Shown: positions 31,916 through 44,129 of the stretch, piece after piece
Layout: the number at the start of each line of letters is the position of its first letter
Position numbering within the stretch: position 1 is the first letter of the stretch
From: Dactylorhiza incarnata
Lineage: Eukaryota; Streptophyta; Magnoliopsida; Asparagales; Orchidaceae
Assembly (NCBI GenBank): GCA_033032865.1
Contig: JAWHQI010000064.1
Span: 806,001 to 870,000, forward strand
Reading direction: 5' to 3'
DNA: 64,000 nucleotides
The notes under the pieces: model-generated
The model's input: only the letters and a program-made list of their open reading frames with translations
Told to the model about the DNA's origin: nothing
Database searches by the model: none
Made by a program: the position numbers and the translations under genes

Positions 31916-34900
31916 TCAGGGACCGAACTTGGCTAGGAGGTCCGCCTGGGTGTTCTCTTCCCTCGGCACGTGCCTGATGGAGAAGGTGCGGAACTGCTCG
32001 ATGACTCCTTTAACTTTTTCTAGGTATAGTAGGAGGGTTGGGTCCTTTGCTTCAAACTCTCCTTTGATCTGGCATGCTACCACCATGGAGTCCGTGGAGA
32101 CCTCCACGTCCTGCACACCTAGTTCTCGGGCTAGCCGAAGGCCCGCTATCACTGCTTCGTACTCGGCCTGGTTGTTGGTGATTGGGAATTGGATGTTTAA
32201 GGCTTGCTCAATCCGAGTCCCCTGAGGACTCACCAGGACTATTCCCCCTCCATAGGAGTGTTTTCCCGACGCTCCGTCCACTAACATTTTCCATGCTTCT
32301 GGGGGAGGTGGCTCGCGCTCCCCCACTTCGGCCGCGTAGTCAGCCATGAAGTCTGCCACTGCTTGAGCCCTGATGGATGTCCTGGGTATGAACGTGATAT
32401 TGAATTCGCTTAATTCCACGGACCACTTCGCCAACCTTCCTGAGTGCTCCACCCCTTCCATGATTTTGCGGAGCGGATGGTCCGTTACTACTTTAATTGA
32501 ATGGGCTTGAAAGTAAGGCCGGAGCCTCCGGGCCGACACCACCAATGTGAAGGCTAACTTCTCTAGGATCGGGTACCGGAGTTCCGCCTTCCTCAGCACC
32601 CGGCTGACATAGTAGATTGGGAACTGCTTCTTTCCCTCTTCCCGGATCAGCACGGAACTTACTGCTTCGGATCCTACCCCTAGGTATAGAGATAGGTCTT
32701 CCCCTGGTCTCGGTCCCTGGAGCAGAGGGGTTTGGGTGAGCTGTTCTTTCAGAGCCTGGAAGGCCTTCTCGCACTCCGGGGTCCATTCAAACTTCTTGTT
32801 GCCCCGCAGTACTTTGAAGAAAGGTGCACACTTTTCCCCCGCCTTGGAGAGGAATCTGCTGAGCCCCGCCAATTTCCCTGTGAGGCTCTGAACCTCTTTC
32901 GGATTTCTTGGCGACCCCAGCTCCATCACCGCTTTAACTTTGTCGGGGTTGGGTTCCACTCCTGCGGGGGTGAGCAAATGGCCCAGGAACTTCCCTCGGC
33001 TCGCCCCGAAGACACATTTCAGGGGGTTGAGCTTCATCTTGTACCGCCGCAGGGTCCCAAATGTCTCTTCGAGGTCTCGGAGGTGGGTCTCGAGGTCTCG
33101 GCTCTTAACCATGAGGTCGTCGACATAGACTTCTAAATTTCTTCCTTTCTGCTCGCGGAAGACCCTATCCATCATCCTTTGGTACGTAGCCCCTTCGTTC
33201 TTGAGCCCGAAGGGCATCATCTTATAGCAATAACATCCATCCCCCGTGATGAAGGAAACATCCTTGATGTCCGGGGTATGCATGCGGATTTGATGGTAAC
33301 CTGAAAAAGCATCTAAGAAAGACATTACAGAAAAACCAACGGCTGAATCAACCAGCGCGTCGATTCTGGGCAGGGGGTAGCAATCTTTCGGGCATGATTT
33401 ATTAAGAAGTGAGAAGTCGATACACATACGCCACTTACCTCCTCCCTTCTTTACCATAACGACGTTGGAGACCCAGCCTGGATACTGGATCTCCGATACA
33501 AATCCGGCCTGCAGGAGTTTGCCCACCTCCTCGCGGATGGGCCCTTCTAGCTTGTCCGCGATGGCCCTCCTCTTCTGACGGATGGGGCGGGCACCGGGGT
33601 TGAGGTTGAGGCGATGGCACACCACATCCGCGTCGATCCTGGGCATTTCCGCGGCGCTCCAAGCGAAGACGTCCACGTTCTTCTGTACGCAAGCCAGAAT
33701 CTCCGCTTGATCTCCTGGGCTGAGTTCTCCGCTGACCCGGACTTTTTCTACCACCCCCAGCCGAGTGGTGACCTCGAGCTCCACGACCTCGTCCACAGCC
33801 TCCAACCGGGACTGCTCTCCCCAAGCCCTTTCCTCTTCGGCACAAGCGGGAGCTTGAGTCTCTTCCTTGATTTCCTTCCCTACCACCATCAGCTCTTCTG
33901 TCCTTCCCTCTTGGGCCTTCTCCTCTTCTCCCTTTCTCTCCGCCTGGGGTACCTCAGCTACCCCTTCCTGGGCATGAATTTCATCTCCCTCCTTCTCTTC
34001 GGCTACCTCCAAACCTCCGGCTTCGGCCACCTCCTCCATCACCTTATCCCACTCCTCAGCTTCTCCCATCCAGGAGATGGTGTTGACAGCCGTCACGTAG
34101 CACTGTCTTGCCACCTTGGGATCCCCCCTGATCCGCACCTGGACCCCTCCGTCGTTGAACTTGAGGCACTGATGAAAAGTGGAAGGGACGCAGCGGAACG
34201 CGCTGATGAGGGGCCGTCCGAAGATGGCGCTGTAACTGCTCGGGGCATCCACTATGACAAAGCGACAGTTCCGAGACTGCCCACCCAGGCTCACATGGAG
34301 CCCCACCCCTCCTTCTACTTCCTTCCTCTCCCCCGAAAATCCGAACAGAGGGCCATCCGAGGCTAACACCCTTCTGGGTTCCACCTCCATCTTGTCGAAT
34401 GCCTTCTTGAAGATGACATTGACCGAACTCCCATTGTCCACTAGGATTCGGGAGACGATGAAGTTCTCGATCGCCGTCTGGATGACTAGCGCGTCGCAGA
34501 ACGGGTCCTCGTAGCTCGGCATGTCCTTCTGGGTGAAAATAATTTTTTCGACCGGGGGTGGAGCGGTGGATGTTGACGCTACGCTCCGGCGGTAGATGGT
34601 ATGGAGACTAGCCTTGCGGGTTGCCTCCACCCCTACCCCCCCATGGATCACTCCGATCCCTCCTCTATTCCCCAGATCTGCTCTATCCTCACATCTTTCC
34701 TCCTCTTCCTCTCGAGGTTCCACCTCCACGATCCTTAATGGTTGCTGCTGTGGTGGCGCGGGCGCTCTGCCCCTCTTCACCTCCAGGAACTCCGGACAGG
34801 TGTCCGTTGAGTGGCCTTCTACATCGTGGAAGATGCAGTATGGCACCGCCACTTCCCTTGCCTCGGTCTCTGCTACCCTGTTCCTTCTTCTCCTAGCGGC

Positions 34901-36199
34901 CGCCGTCTCCGCTTCTCCTCCCCTTCCCCTTCCTCTTCCCCGGCCAATTGCCATGGCCTGTTGAGGTGGGGGAGGTAACTGCATCGGGCCCTGCCTCCAC
35001 CCCAACTGGGGGGGTCTCCATTGTCCTTCGAAACGGTTACCCCTTCCCGGGACGTAACCCCTTCCCTGCCCCTGCACTCCTCCACCTTGCGGCCTCCATC
35101 CCCCCTCCGGGGCCCGGGGCTCTTCCCTTCTTCTGACCTCTTGCTGCCTCATCTCCGGCTCACTGAGCTTTGCTAGCCTCTTGGTGAGCTCTGGGTTGGC
35201 TTCTTCGCTTGCTACTTCCTCCGCCACCCTCTCCATCAGCTCCTCATAGGAGACGGGGGCCTTCCTTTTCAACGCCATCTTGAAGAAACTTTCCTTCAAC
35301 CCGACCGTGAAGGCGAGTTGAAGTGCAAACCCAGGCACCTCCTGAGTGAGCTGCACTTCCTCCTGGAACCGATCCGCATACTGAGCCAACGTCTCCCTAG
35401 ACTCTTGCTTCACCGCGAAGAGGGAATCAGCGTCCTTCTTCCTCCTTTTTGAAGTTGAAAATCTCAACAAAAAACTTCGGCGCAGGTCCTCGAACGCGTA
35501 GATAGAGCCTGCCGGAAGTGAATGAAACCAGTCCCTGGCCTTCTCCTTGAGAGTGACGGCGAAGAGCCGACACTTGAAGGCATCGGACATCGGCCTGATG
35601 GATACCGAGTCCTCGAAAGACTGCAAATGCTGAACTGGGTCATCTCTGCCATTGTAGTACACTCTATCCCATTCCCCGAATCCCGCTGGAACGGGTGCAG
35701 ACAACACTAATTCGCAGAAGGGACTTCCCCCTCCTGCCGTCTTCTCTCGCTCGGCTCGCGGACCTAGCTCGCTCGCCAAGCTTGGGATCGCACTCGCGAG
35801 GGCGACGCTCGCCTGAACCACCCCGACTGTCGCCGCATCTTCCTAGCGCGCGCTCGCCTGCGCCGCGCTCGCTGGGGCAGAGCTTGTCGGCACCGAACTC
35901 GCCGGCACGGAGCTCGCTAACACCGGGCTCGCCGGACTGGCGAACATCACTCGCCCTTCCCTGTCATGTCCTGGTTCAACTGCGACTTCTTTTCCAGCCC
36001 TTCCTCCTGGTGCCCTCTCGCCGACTGTTGTTGGGGGAGTGGTCGTCTGAGGTGCCGAGGTCGCAAACTCACTTCGCAGAGCCGTGACCGTGAACCCCAA
36101 GGTGTCGAGCACCTCCTTCCTGAAATCCGCGAACATCCTAGCCATCGCTTCCTGAGGGGTCTCGCCGAAATCCTCGCCCTGCTCTTCATCTCCAGCCAT
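31916..36199 (-). CDS. G2 gag-protease-RT-RNase H-archaeal RNase H polyprotein
   Basis: The ATG at 36199 (MAGDEEQGEDF) begins Gag 36 bases from the primer site. A TAG at 35843-35845 interrupts at codon 119; the same frame then stays open for about 1,300 codons to the TGA at 31916. Residues counted from 35821: capsid-type gag region about 45-240; zinc-finger-like YCIFHDVEGHSTDTC near 330; protease DNGSSVNVIF near 460; RT from about 755 with YVDD near 898; RNase H about 1000-1150; a second, archaeal-type RNase H from about 1178 (LVDGASG, TNNQAEYEAVIAGL, STDSMVV). Dual RNase H places it in the Tat clade. Except for the TAG, all catalytic blocks look preserved, in line with nearly identical LTRs. 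Confidence 0.9.
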
Positions 36200-36234
36200 A
36201 ACTCTTCTCTGGGACTTTCTTGAACCAGCCGCGC

Positions 36235-36252
36235 TCCACGCTCACCGCACCA
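36235..36252 (-). other. G2 primer-binding site (tRNA-Phe)
   Basis: 18 of 18 bases equal the plant tRNA-Phe 3' end (TCCACGCTCACCGCACCA, plus strand), three bases from the LTR. Confidence 0.9.
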
Positions 36253-36255
36253 AAA

Positions 36256-37299
36256 TGTTGAAACCGATTTCTCGGTCTCTTGTGGAGCTCGGGGCCCTCA
36301 CCGAAATGAGGGGCAGCTAGCCCTTACCGGTCCCTCGGGAGAGGTGAGGCCGACGATTTGAGCAAGGAACAAAGACCCTAGTCTCAGCGAGGAGGTCCCT
36401 CCACTAACCCGGAAGATCGTTGAGCGCTTCCCCTCCCAAGCCAAAGCTAAGACTCGGGCACCTTGGAGAGCTAGAGAGCCCAAACCAAAGCGACCTAGGG
36501 AGAGAAGAGCTCAAAGATAATGAACCGCCCCCTTCCAAGGTGCCCTTTGAGGTCTATTTATAGATTTTAGTTTTGTGGTCTGTCAATAACCAAATCCCGT
36601 TGTCCATTCTCACTATCCGCACACCGGATTGGTCTGCTAACAGCCAAACTCCGCTGTTCGGAGAGGCTAAATGCAGGCCACCGGGGGCCTCTTGGTAAAA
36701 ATCCCTTCCTGGACTTTTACGGGGCGAGCCAGCCCGCTTCGCGACCCCCCTCGCGAGTGGAGCTCGCGGGCCTCTGGGTCGGCGAACCCCAGGGGTATTA
36801 TCGGCGCATTACGTGGCTCGCTCTCCTTCACTACCTCGGCGAGTCCCCGGATGACTATCTGCTCTCCCTCTAGGCGGGCTCGCCTAGCGAACCCCTTCCT
36901 CGACTGGTTGGGCTCGCCAATAGCGACCCGGCCAAGCCGACCTCCCTCGCGAGTGGAGCTCGCGAGCCTCTGGGTCGGCGAACCCCAGGATGGCTATCCG
37001 CACCCCAAAATGGCTAACTGTACCCCAAAATGGTTAACTGTACCCCAAAATGGCTAACTGTACCCCAAAATGGCTAACTATACCCCAAGGTTTCGGGCTC
37101 GCCTAGCGAACTCCTTCCTCAACTGGTCGGGCTCGCATGCACTACACTTGCCGAGTCTCAACGGAGCCGGTTACCTTCCCTCCGCTGGGCTCGCTCGCCT
37201 GCGCAGTCTCTTGCTCTTCCTTGGCCGGCCTCGCCGGAGCTCAGGGTTCGCCCCCCTTGGCTCGCCTCCTCGAGCGCGGGCGAATATCGGGGTTGTACA
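36256..37299 (-). mobile_element. G2 5' LTR
   Basis: The 1,044-bp partner of 20491-21534, differing at about five sites by eye. TATA box (minus strand) at 36555-36562. It has the same CTCGCGAG palindromes and 21-bp repeats. Confidence 0.95.
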
Positions 37300-38640
37300 C
37301 CAAAGGAGGTAATAGATCATCCTCTTTACCTGCGGAAAGTCTTTCTATACAAGGAACAAGCTCATCAAATTTCACATTAATTGACTCTTCAACTTTTCTA
37401 GTTCTTTTATTAAAAAATCTATAAGCTTTACTAGTTGAAGAGTATCCAAGAAATGTTCCTTCATCACATTTTTCATCAAACTTTCCCAAGCTATCTTTTG
37501 TATTTAAGATAAAGCATTTACAACCAAAAACTTTGAAGTAAGACACATTAGGCTTCTTTTGAAAATAGAGTTCATATGGTGTGAGATTTAAATATGGGCG
37601 AAGCATGATTCTATTTATAACATAACATGATGTGTTTACGGCTTCGGCCCAAAAGGACTTAGGTAATTTATATTCACATAACATAGTGCGTGCTAGCTCT
37701 TGAAGTGTCCTATTCTTTCTTTCTACAACACCATTTTGTTGTGGTGTGCGTGGTGTGGAGAACTCATGTTTTATGCCTAACATATCACAATACGAAGTAA
37801 ATTTTTCATTTTCAAATTCTCCTCCATGATCCGAGCGAATGCATTTAATTTTTAAATCACTTTCATTTTGAATACGAGTACATAATTTTGAAAATTCACA
37901 AAACGCTTTGGATTTGGATGAGAGAAATATTGTCCAACAATATCTAGAAAAATCATCTATTAAAACATATGTATACAATCTACCACCAAGACTTGCGGTG
38001 CTAACGGGACCAAAGAGATCCATATGAATTAATTGCAAAGGTCTTGTAGTAGAAATAGCATTTTTACTTTTGAAAGAGAATCTAGTAATTTTACCTTTTT
38101 GACATGGTGAACAAAGTGAAGGTAAATTTCCATTTAATCTAGGCAATCCTCTAATTAAATCTCTTTTGGCAAGTTTTACAATAAGCTTTGTGCTAGCATG
38201 TCCTAGCCTTCTATGCCAAAGATCAAGTTCATCATTTTTGGTAATAAAACATTTTAAAGATGATTTTGAAAGATCATGAAATGAAACAATATAAACATTG
38301 TGTATTCTAGGTGCAGTTAGTAAAATATTGTTTGTAATAGGATTAGATATTTTGCATAGATTATTAGAAGATTTAAATAAAACATTTAATCCTTTATCAT
38401 ATAATTGGCTAATTGAAATAAGATTATGTTTTAGCCCTTTTACATAAAGAACATTTGATATAGTGAAGGATTCGTTACCAATTGTACCAATTCCCATGAT
38501 TCCTCATTTTCCGTTGTCGCCAAAAATCACAATCCCTCCCTTCTTCCTTTCTAGGCTAAGGAACTTTGATTTATTGCCCGTCATGTGCTTGGAGCATCCT
38601 GAATCCAAGTACCACACGTCTTCATTGTCCTTAGCCTGCC
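37300..38640 (-). pseudogene. E2 pol part 1: protease and integrase
   Basis: Protease active site LDSG at 38597-38608, then a TGA at 38503-38505. An open frame follows from 38497 through the GAG-pre-integrase region (LWHRRLGHAS, LCSPCQKGK) and the integrase core: Asp in HMDLFGP, Asp in RSDHGGEF, Glu in VVERKNRT. It ends at the G2 insertion (37300); RT continues at 20490. Only the TGA separates protease from integrase, so decay was slight before G2 arrived. Confidence 0.88.
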
Positions 38641-38743
38641 TGCACATCTAGAAAGAAGATGAGAGTAAAGATCCGGATACCCAAGTGGAACCTCCCATAG
38701 AATAAGTGGAAGCCTTAGGTACCCAGATTTGCTTTAAAGTATT

Positions 38744-39518
38744 TTATTTTATTTTCCTGCAAGAACTAGTTGTGTGACCCAACCTATAACAGTTTGCACA
38801 CGAAATAAAGTGGGTTGAGACCCTTTTCTGGAAAATTTTCTTGCTGGAATAATTTTGATTTACAGAAGGAAAGCATTTTGAAAAAGAAATTTCAGATTTC
38901 TGGTATGAGGTGCTGGCGCCGGCGTTAGTGGATAGCGCCGGGCGGTAGCCCTCACCTCGATATCCGAGCCCAAACTTTCCAGATCCATGGCACTGGTACC
39001 CTAGAATCATTTCCAGTGATTTTTGGCCTATACCAAATTTTTTAATGGCCATGGTGAGATCATGAACTTGTGCTTTAAGTGAAGACTTTTCTTTCACAAG
39101 CATGACACACCTATTTTCAAAACCTTTTTTTATTATTTTTGATTTGCACAAGAGAGACTTCCAATTTCCTTTCTAACTCCCCCTTCTCTTTTGTAAGAGT
39201 TTTGGCATGAGAGAGGGCTTTAGAAAGTGACTCTTCTATATCTTTTGCCAATTTTGTGGAGTGATCACATTCTTGGCAAGAAACCTTTCTCTTTTCTAAA
39301 ACAATCACCTTTTTGGAAAGCTTTTGATTTTCTTTAATAAGAGATTCATTTTCACGATTTAATAAAATACTATCTTTCATATTTTTATCAAAAGCTTTTC
39401 AAATTTCAAGAAATTCATTATACAATTCATCATAAGTGGGAGGAGTTACCTCAGTGTCACTAGGAACACTGGTGTCGTCGTCGTCGTTTTCATGTCCCAT
39501 GAGGCACATGTTTGCTTC
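38744..39518 (-). pseudogene. E2 gag C-terminal region with second zinc knuckle
   Basis: After the TAG that ends the main gag frame, the signature NMCLMGHEN appears in the same frame, as in Sirevirus Gag. A Lys/Glu-rich coiled-coil segment (39117-39380) and, after a frameshift, a second CCHC knuckle (CANCYRLGHTTSSC near 38757-38800) follow. A GGCGCCGGCG palindromic stretch lies inside at about 38915. Confidence 0.75.
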
Positions 39519-40598
39519 CTAATCTTCACTTGATGAAGACCCACTTGATTCTTCGGAGGAGGAGGAGGAAGTGTCATCCCATGTTCTAGCTTTTAGTACT
39601 TTCTTCTTCTCCTTCCCTTTGTGCCGTTTTTCTTTCTTCTCCTTCAAGAACTTTGGGCACTGGCTCCGAATGTGCCCCATCTTCCTACAATGATAGCATT
39701 CCGGTGGAGGTCTCTCTTCTTCATTGTCGCTCTCTTTTTCCTTCTTTGATGATGACCCTTTCCATCTTTCACCCTTTTGGAAATATTTTCGAAAAGTGTT
39801 TCTCCTTTCCGGATTGCGCATGAACTTTCGGAAGTTCTTTACCACAAGCCTCTCTTCATCTTCATCCTCATCCTCTTGGCATTCCTTCTTTGATTTTAAT
39901 GCCAACGCCTTCTTCTTTGGCTCCTTGTTGTATTCATCATGTTGGATTTTGAGTTCTACCTCATGGGTTTTGAGATTCCCAATGAGGCTCTCAACTTGGA
40001 ACGTCCTTAAGTTGTGCGACTCCGAAATAGCCGTCACCTTCGGGTTGAATTTTGGAGGAAGAGAACGAAGGATCTTACGGACCAAGTCGCCATTAGAGAA
40101 GGTCTTTCCAAGAGCTTTTGAGGCATTGACGATCTTGGTGAAGCGCGTGTACATACCATCAACATCTTCGCTTTCATCCATTCGGAATTTTTCATATTCC
40201 GACTCCAGTTGGAAAAGCTTGGAATCTTTAACCTGCGATGTACCTTCATGAGTAACTTCCAAATGATTCCAAATTTCATATGCAGTAGTACAAGCAAAAA
40301 TTCTATTAAATTCATTTCTATCTAACGCACAAAATAGAGCATTCATGGCTTTTGCGTTATTTTTACATTTGAGTTTATCCCGATCATCCCATTTATCTTT
40401 GGGTTTGTCTAAAGTTATCTCTCCAACTACAAATGTAGGAGGAGTGTATTCTTCTTCTACCATGTTCCTAACCTCAATATCTAGGGTCATTAGAAAACAA
40501 CGCATCCTATTTTTCCAATAATTATAATCTGACCCAGTAAATAGTGGAGGTCTACTAATTCCCTGACCCTCGGAAAAAGCGAGATCATAAGACGCCAT
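39519..40598 (-). CDS. E2 gag, main frame
   Basis: 359 codons starting MASYDLAFSEGQG, 29 bases from the primer site. The N-terminal two thirds is the copia capsid region (FTGSDYNYWKNRM near the start, KILRSLPPKF in the middle). A CCHC knuckle CYHCRKMGHIRSQC lies near residue 300, followed by Lys-rich and Ser/Glu-rich tails. Gag forms the virus-like particle. The stop TAG at 39519 is probably premature, because gag-like sequence continues in frame. The start is well supported by its position after LTR and primer site. Confidence 0.92.
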   Translation of the reverse strand: MASYDLAFSEGQGISRPPLFTGSDYNYWKNRMRCFLMTLDIEVRNMVEEEYTPPTFVVGEITLDKPKDKWDDRDKLKCKNNAKAMNALFCALDRNEFNRIFACTTAYEIWNHLEVTHEGTSQVKDSKLFQLESEYEKFRMDESEDVDGMYTRFTKIVNASKALGKTFSNGDLVRKILRSLPPKFNPKVTAISESHNLRTFQVESLIGNLKTHEVELKIQHDEYNKEPKKKALALKSKKECQEDEDEDEERLVVKNFRKFMRNPERRNTFRKYFQKGERWKGSSSKKEKESDNEEERPPPECYHCRKMGHIRSQCPKFLKEKKEKRHKGKEKKKVLKARTWDDTSSSSSEESSGSSSSED

Positions 40599-40626
40599 TA
40601 TTCCTGGTTTTTAAACCGTTTGGAAT

Positions 40627-40644
40627 AACCTGCCTCTGATACCA
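40627..40644 (-). other. E2 primer-binding site (initiator tRNA-Met)
   Basis: Minus-strand TGGTATCAGAGGCAGGTT matches the complement of the plant tRNA-iMet 3' end with one mismatch, two bases from the LTR. Confidence 0.9.
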
Positions 40645-40646
40645 CT

Positions 40647-41977
40647 TGTTGGATCTTACGGCGCCCTTAGAGGGGGGGGGGGTGAATAAGGGAATAAAAA
40701 ATCTTTTTATAATTCTATGGAAATTACTAAATTGTTTTATAATATGAGAAAGGCAAAATAACAATTTAGCTAATTTGTGAGAATATCATAATTTTCATCT
40801 TTAGAAATAAGTATTAAATTGTCTTATGATTAAGAGATTGAAATAAACAATTTAGTTAAAGTGATTTGAATTTGAAGCTTTGTAACAAATATATTAAAGA
40901 TAACGCCAAAGGAGAGAAATCAAATAAACACAAATGGAAACATGATTGCATTATATAATAAAGGTGTTTACAAAATTTGATTTCAATAATGCTAGAAATC
41001 GGAGGCGTACAAAAGCAAATTTCTTTTCCTTTTCTATACCGACTTGTATCCCCATAAACCGGTTGGCTTTAGCCTATCCTTACCTGGATAAGGCCTCAAG
41101 CCGCTCTAGCTAATTCTTCCCCGGATATGGCCTCGAGCCCCCCTAGATCTAATCACCTAGAACTAGTCGCCAACACAAGGCGAATTTCCCCCTAAGTCCT
41201 ACCCAGACCTAGTCGCCAACACAAGGCGAATTCTCTAAACGGTTACAAAAATATGGAATGGAAATAATGAAAAACAATAATAAAACTCCCTATATGAGAT
41301 CTCTGGAGTCGAGGATGAAGGATCGCTGTAGCATAAGTGAGGTAGAAGCGATCGTCCTTCGGATGTAGCGTGATGTAGTCCTCCTCCAGAATTCTCTTTA
41401 AGCTTTTTGTGGGAGATCCATCTTCGGCAGCATAACAGCACTGGAATTGTGGCACAAGCAACCTCTATGGGATCTCTAACCAAAACGAGAAGCAAAGCTC
41501 CAATTTATAGATCTTGGAGCTAGCGCCTGCGGTAGTGGCTAGCGTCGGCGGTAGCGTTCGTGTGGAGCGGTTGCGGAACCGTCGGCGGCGTGGCGCTGTG
41601 CATGAACTGGAGATAGCGCCTGGCGGTAGCGATAGCGCTGGCGGTAGCTGGAGATAATGCTGGCGGTAGCGGTAGCGGTTGCGTAACCGTCGCTGTGCAC
41701 GAACCCGAGATAGCGCCTGGCGGTAGCGATAGCGCTTGCGGTAGTGCTGGCGGTAGCGGTAGCGCTAGCGATAGCGCTGGCGTTAGCGATAGCGCTGGCG
41801 TTAGCGATAGCGCTGGCGGTAACGCTGCTCCTTTCAAAAGTTTGTTCCAAGCTGCTTTCTACCAGTGGAGTATTGCACCTATAGTTCCTGCACACTATAA
41901 ACACACTACAAGCAATATCAAATACAAGATGTGATTTGTTATTCTCAAACAAAGGGATGTGACACACATGTCCAACA
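40647..41977 (-). mobile_element. E2 5' LTR
   Basis: The 1,331-bp partner of 15468-16808. AGCGCT/GCGGTAGCG motifs occupy about 41518-41830; here the GCGTTAGCGATAGCGCTG unit is duplicated. Confidence 0.93.
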
Positions 41978-42620
41978 CTATCCTCCGCTGCTCCCCTCCC
42001 ATTTCTCCTGCTGCAAGCCTCCTCCTGGCTTCCCAAAAGTCTGGGCAAGCCATCGTCCCATGACCTTCCACCTGATGGAGATCACAATAGAGGGGGATCT
42101 CCTCGACCTGCGGCCTCCTTCGCCGATTCTTTCTTCCCTGCCGGTGGCCATGCCTGGCTACCGCCATTGCTTCATCGCTTCTTCTCTCCTGACGCCGCCC
42201 TGGCTGGTGGACGGGTCTTCTCTCTGGGGATCTCCCTCTCTGATCTTGTTGCCGAAACCGCCCCGCCGGCCTCTAAGGTGGCCGGTTGACTGGGACCTAG
42301 TAGTGCCTCTCTTCCTCCTGACGCTTTGGGGCCACGATGAGTCTCCTCTCATCGTTCCTCCTCGGCTCTTCCTTCCAGGGCTCCTCCCTTCTCTTCCCTT
42401 CCCTTCTCCTCTCCTCCGACTTCCTCTTCTCTGCCCTCCGGGGCTCTTCTCTCTTCCTCTTATTGGGGGTCTTCTCCTTCTCTTCCTCCCTGGTCAACTT
42501 TGTGAGCCTGGCCAGGAAGCCTTTATTGGAAGCGTCCCTCTGGGTAAACTTATTGGCCCTCTCGATGAGGTTGTCGTAGGAGTAGGGAGGATTCCTAACG
42601 AGCTCCAACTTGAAGAGGCC
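41978..42620 (-). pseudogene. G0 gag C-terminal part
   Basis: Continues G0 Gag after the chimeric insertion. It begins FKLELVRNPPYSYDNLIERA, passes a very Arg/Glu-rich stretch, has TAG at 42297, and then shows the zinc-finger-like YCDLHQVEGHGTMAC used by this clade. It ends where E2 entered; the frame resumes at 15467 in the protease region. Confidence 0.85.
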
Positions 42621-44129
42621 TGATGCGCTATTTCATCATTGCTAATTAGCAAGCACGAAATGCGATACGACGGCAGTGCATCGGTCGCTCAAGTAATAAA
42701 ATAGGGAGGAACTCCCCGAATATCGTTCTCAAAGGACCGCAAGTTGGGTAGTACGATTTGCTCAAACCGGAAATTAGTTAAAGGGATTATTAAGTAACAA
42801 AAGGGGGGTTGTGATTTGGGTTCCTAAGTTATTGCAGAATGAAGAGAAATGCGGGTCGAAAAGCACCGCTTCGCAAGGTGTGGGTGAGTGCAGCGGCCGC
42901 GATGTCGCGCTTCGGTAAGCGGGTGGAGTGGCCACAGTGCGAGGTTTTGTGAGGGTCGAATTCACCTCTTCGCTAACATCACCACTAGCAATCGCTAGGT
43001 GGCTTCACACACAAACAACCTAGGCTATCACAACAACAAAAAGGGCTATTCTTACCACCACATCATCATTGCACATGAACACAAGCAAGAATACATCATA
43101 TTAACCTAACAAGTGTTCATGCACAACACAAAGGAAGTACAAGAATCAAGGGTTAAAGAGGACCACAAAGAAGATGTCACCGCGTCTTGGGTTCTCGGCC
43201 GAAATGAGAGGTTGTCGGGCTCTCTCCGGGTTCGGCCCTCAGATGGTGTGCTAACTCGAAGGAGGTTGTCACCGCTCCAACGATCTTCAGCGCTTCTATG
43301 GTCTCCTTGGCGAGGAATGCTGAGCTAATGGCGGAGAAAGCTTCCGAATGCTCCCGGATGGAGGAATGATGAAGGAGATCACCGTAGATGGTCTCCTCTT
43401 GTCTCCTACGGTGGAAGGGGCAAAAATGGCGGGATTCCAGGCTTTTCCCGCGAGGGGTCTCCCACTCTCAATGGCAGCAGCGATTTTTGCTTTAAATACT
43501 AAACAGGCAGAGTTTTGGTCACGCACGGTCGAACGCACGACCGTGTGTTGCCCGTGCGTTAATAAATGATAAAAGTGGTGTGAAGACAAAGTTGCGCCGC
43601 CCGTGCGATTTACTCACGCACGGGCAAATCCGCCCGTGCGTCAAAGCGCACGGGTAAATTCAGAAATGACTAAAACAAGGAGAACACAGGTCAACCGTGC
43701 GTTTTACTCACGCATGGTCAAATCCGCCCGTGCGTAAAACGCACGACTAAATTCAGATCGATCGTTTTCTACCCAGATCAGAGCGCACGACCGCAACAGC
43801 TCGTGCGTCAAGGAAAACGCACGACCATGCGTTTCACACAGTCATGAATTCTGGGAGAAAACTGGATACAAGATAATCCGGCCATCTGCATACAAGATAA
43901 AAAATAGCTGGGAATACACCTCCAGCACCAGATAATCATAGAGAGATGGAAGGGGAGCACCATGTGCTTACCCCCAATAACAAGGAGCGCAACTGCACAC
44001 CGAAACGGGCCTAAGAGTGCACCTATCAAGGAATAACCAATATGAATGAAAACATGCCTAAAGTGTAGTGCATAGACTAGATAATCGGCCCAGATGAGTC
44101 CATAAATGTGCATATAAATGGGACTCATC
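42621..44129 (-). mobile_element. LTR-A (autonomous-type family)
   Basis: TGATGCGC...GGGACTCATCA on plus, 1,509 bp, with 5-bp inverted ends. It shares edges and scattered blocks with LTR-B/C. Palindromic GCACGGGC/GCCCGTGC motifs occur at about 43500-43830, for example 43616-43641. Confidence 0.85.

Larger units (their letters stand above)
20491..37299 (-). mobile_element. G2: young Tat-clade gypsy element with antisense genes
   Basis: LTRs of 1,044 bp each are flanked by TSD CCAAA (20486-20490 and 37300-37304) inside the E2 pol gene. By eye I count only about five differences between the LTRs, so the insertion is recent. Reading leftward: LTR, tRNA-Phe primer site, gag-pol, tandem array, two antisense genes (plus strand), polypurine tract, LTR. 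A solo LTR of another family lies inside. Total 16.8 kb, or about 13.1 kb without the solo LTR. Confidence 0.95.
15468..41977 (-). mobile_element. E2: Sirevirus-like copia element inserted in G0
   Basis: LTRs at 15468-16808 and 40647-41977 are flanked by the perfect 5-bp TSD CTATC (15463-15467 and 41978-41982). Gag, protease, integrase, RT and RNase H lie between in copia order, reading leftward. The pol gene is split by G2. Without G2 the element is about 9.7 kb. Several polypurine-like boxes before the 3' LTR and the gag signature CLM downstream of the first zinc knuckle point to the Sirevirus group. Its LTRs show visible differences, so it is older than G2, as nesting requires. Confidence 0.93.
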
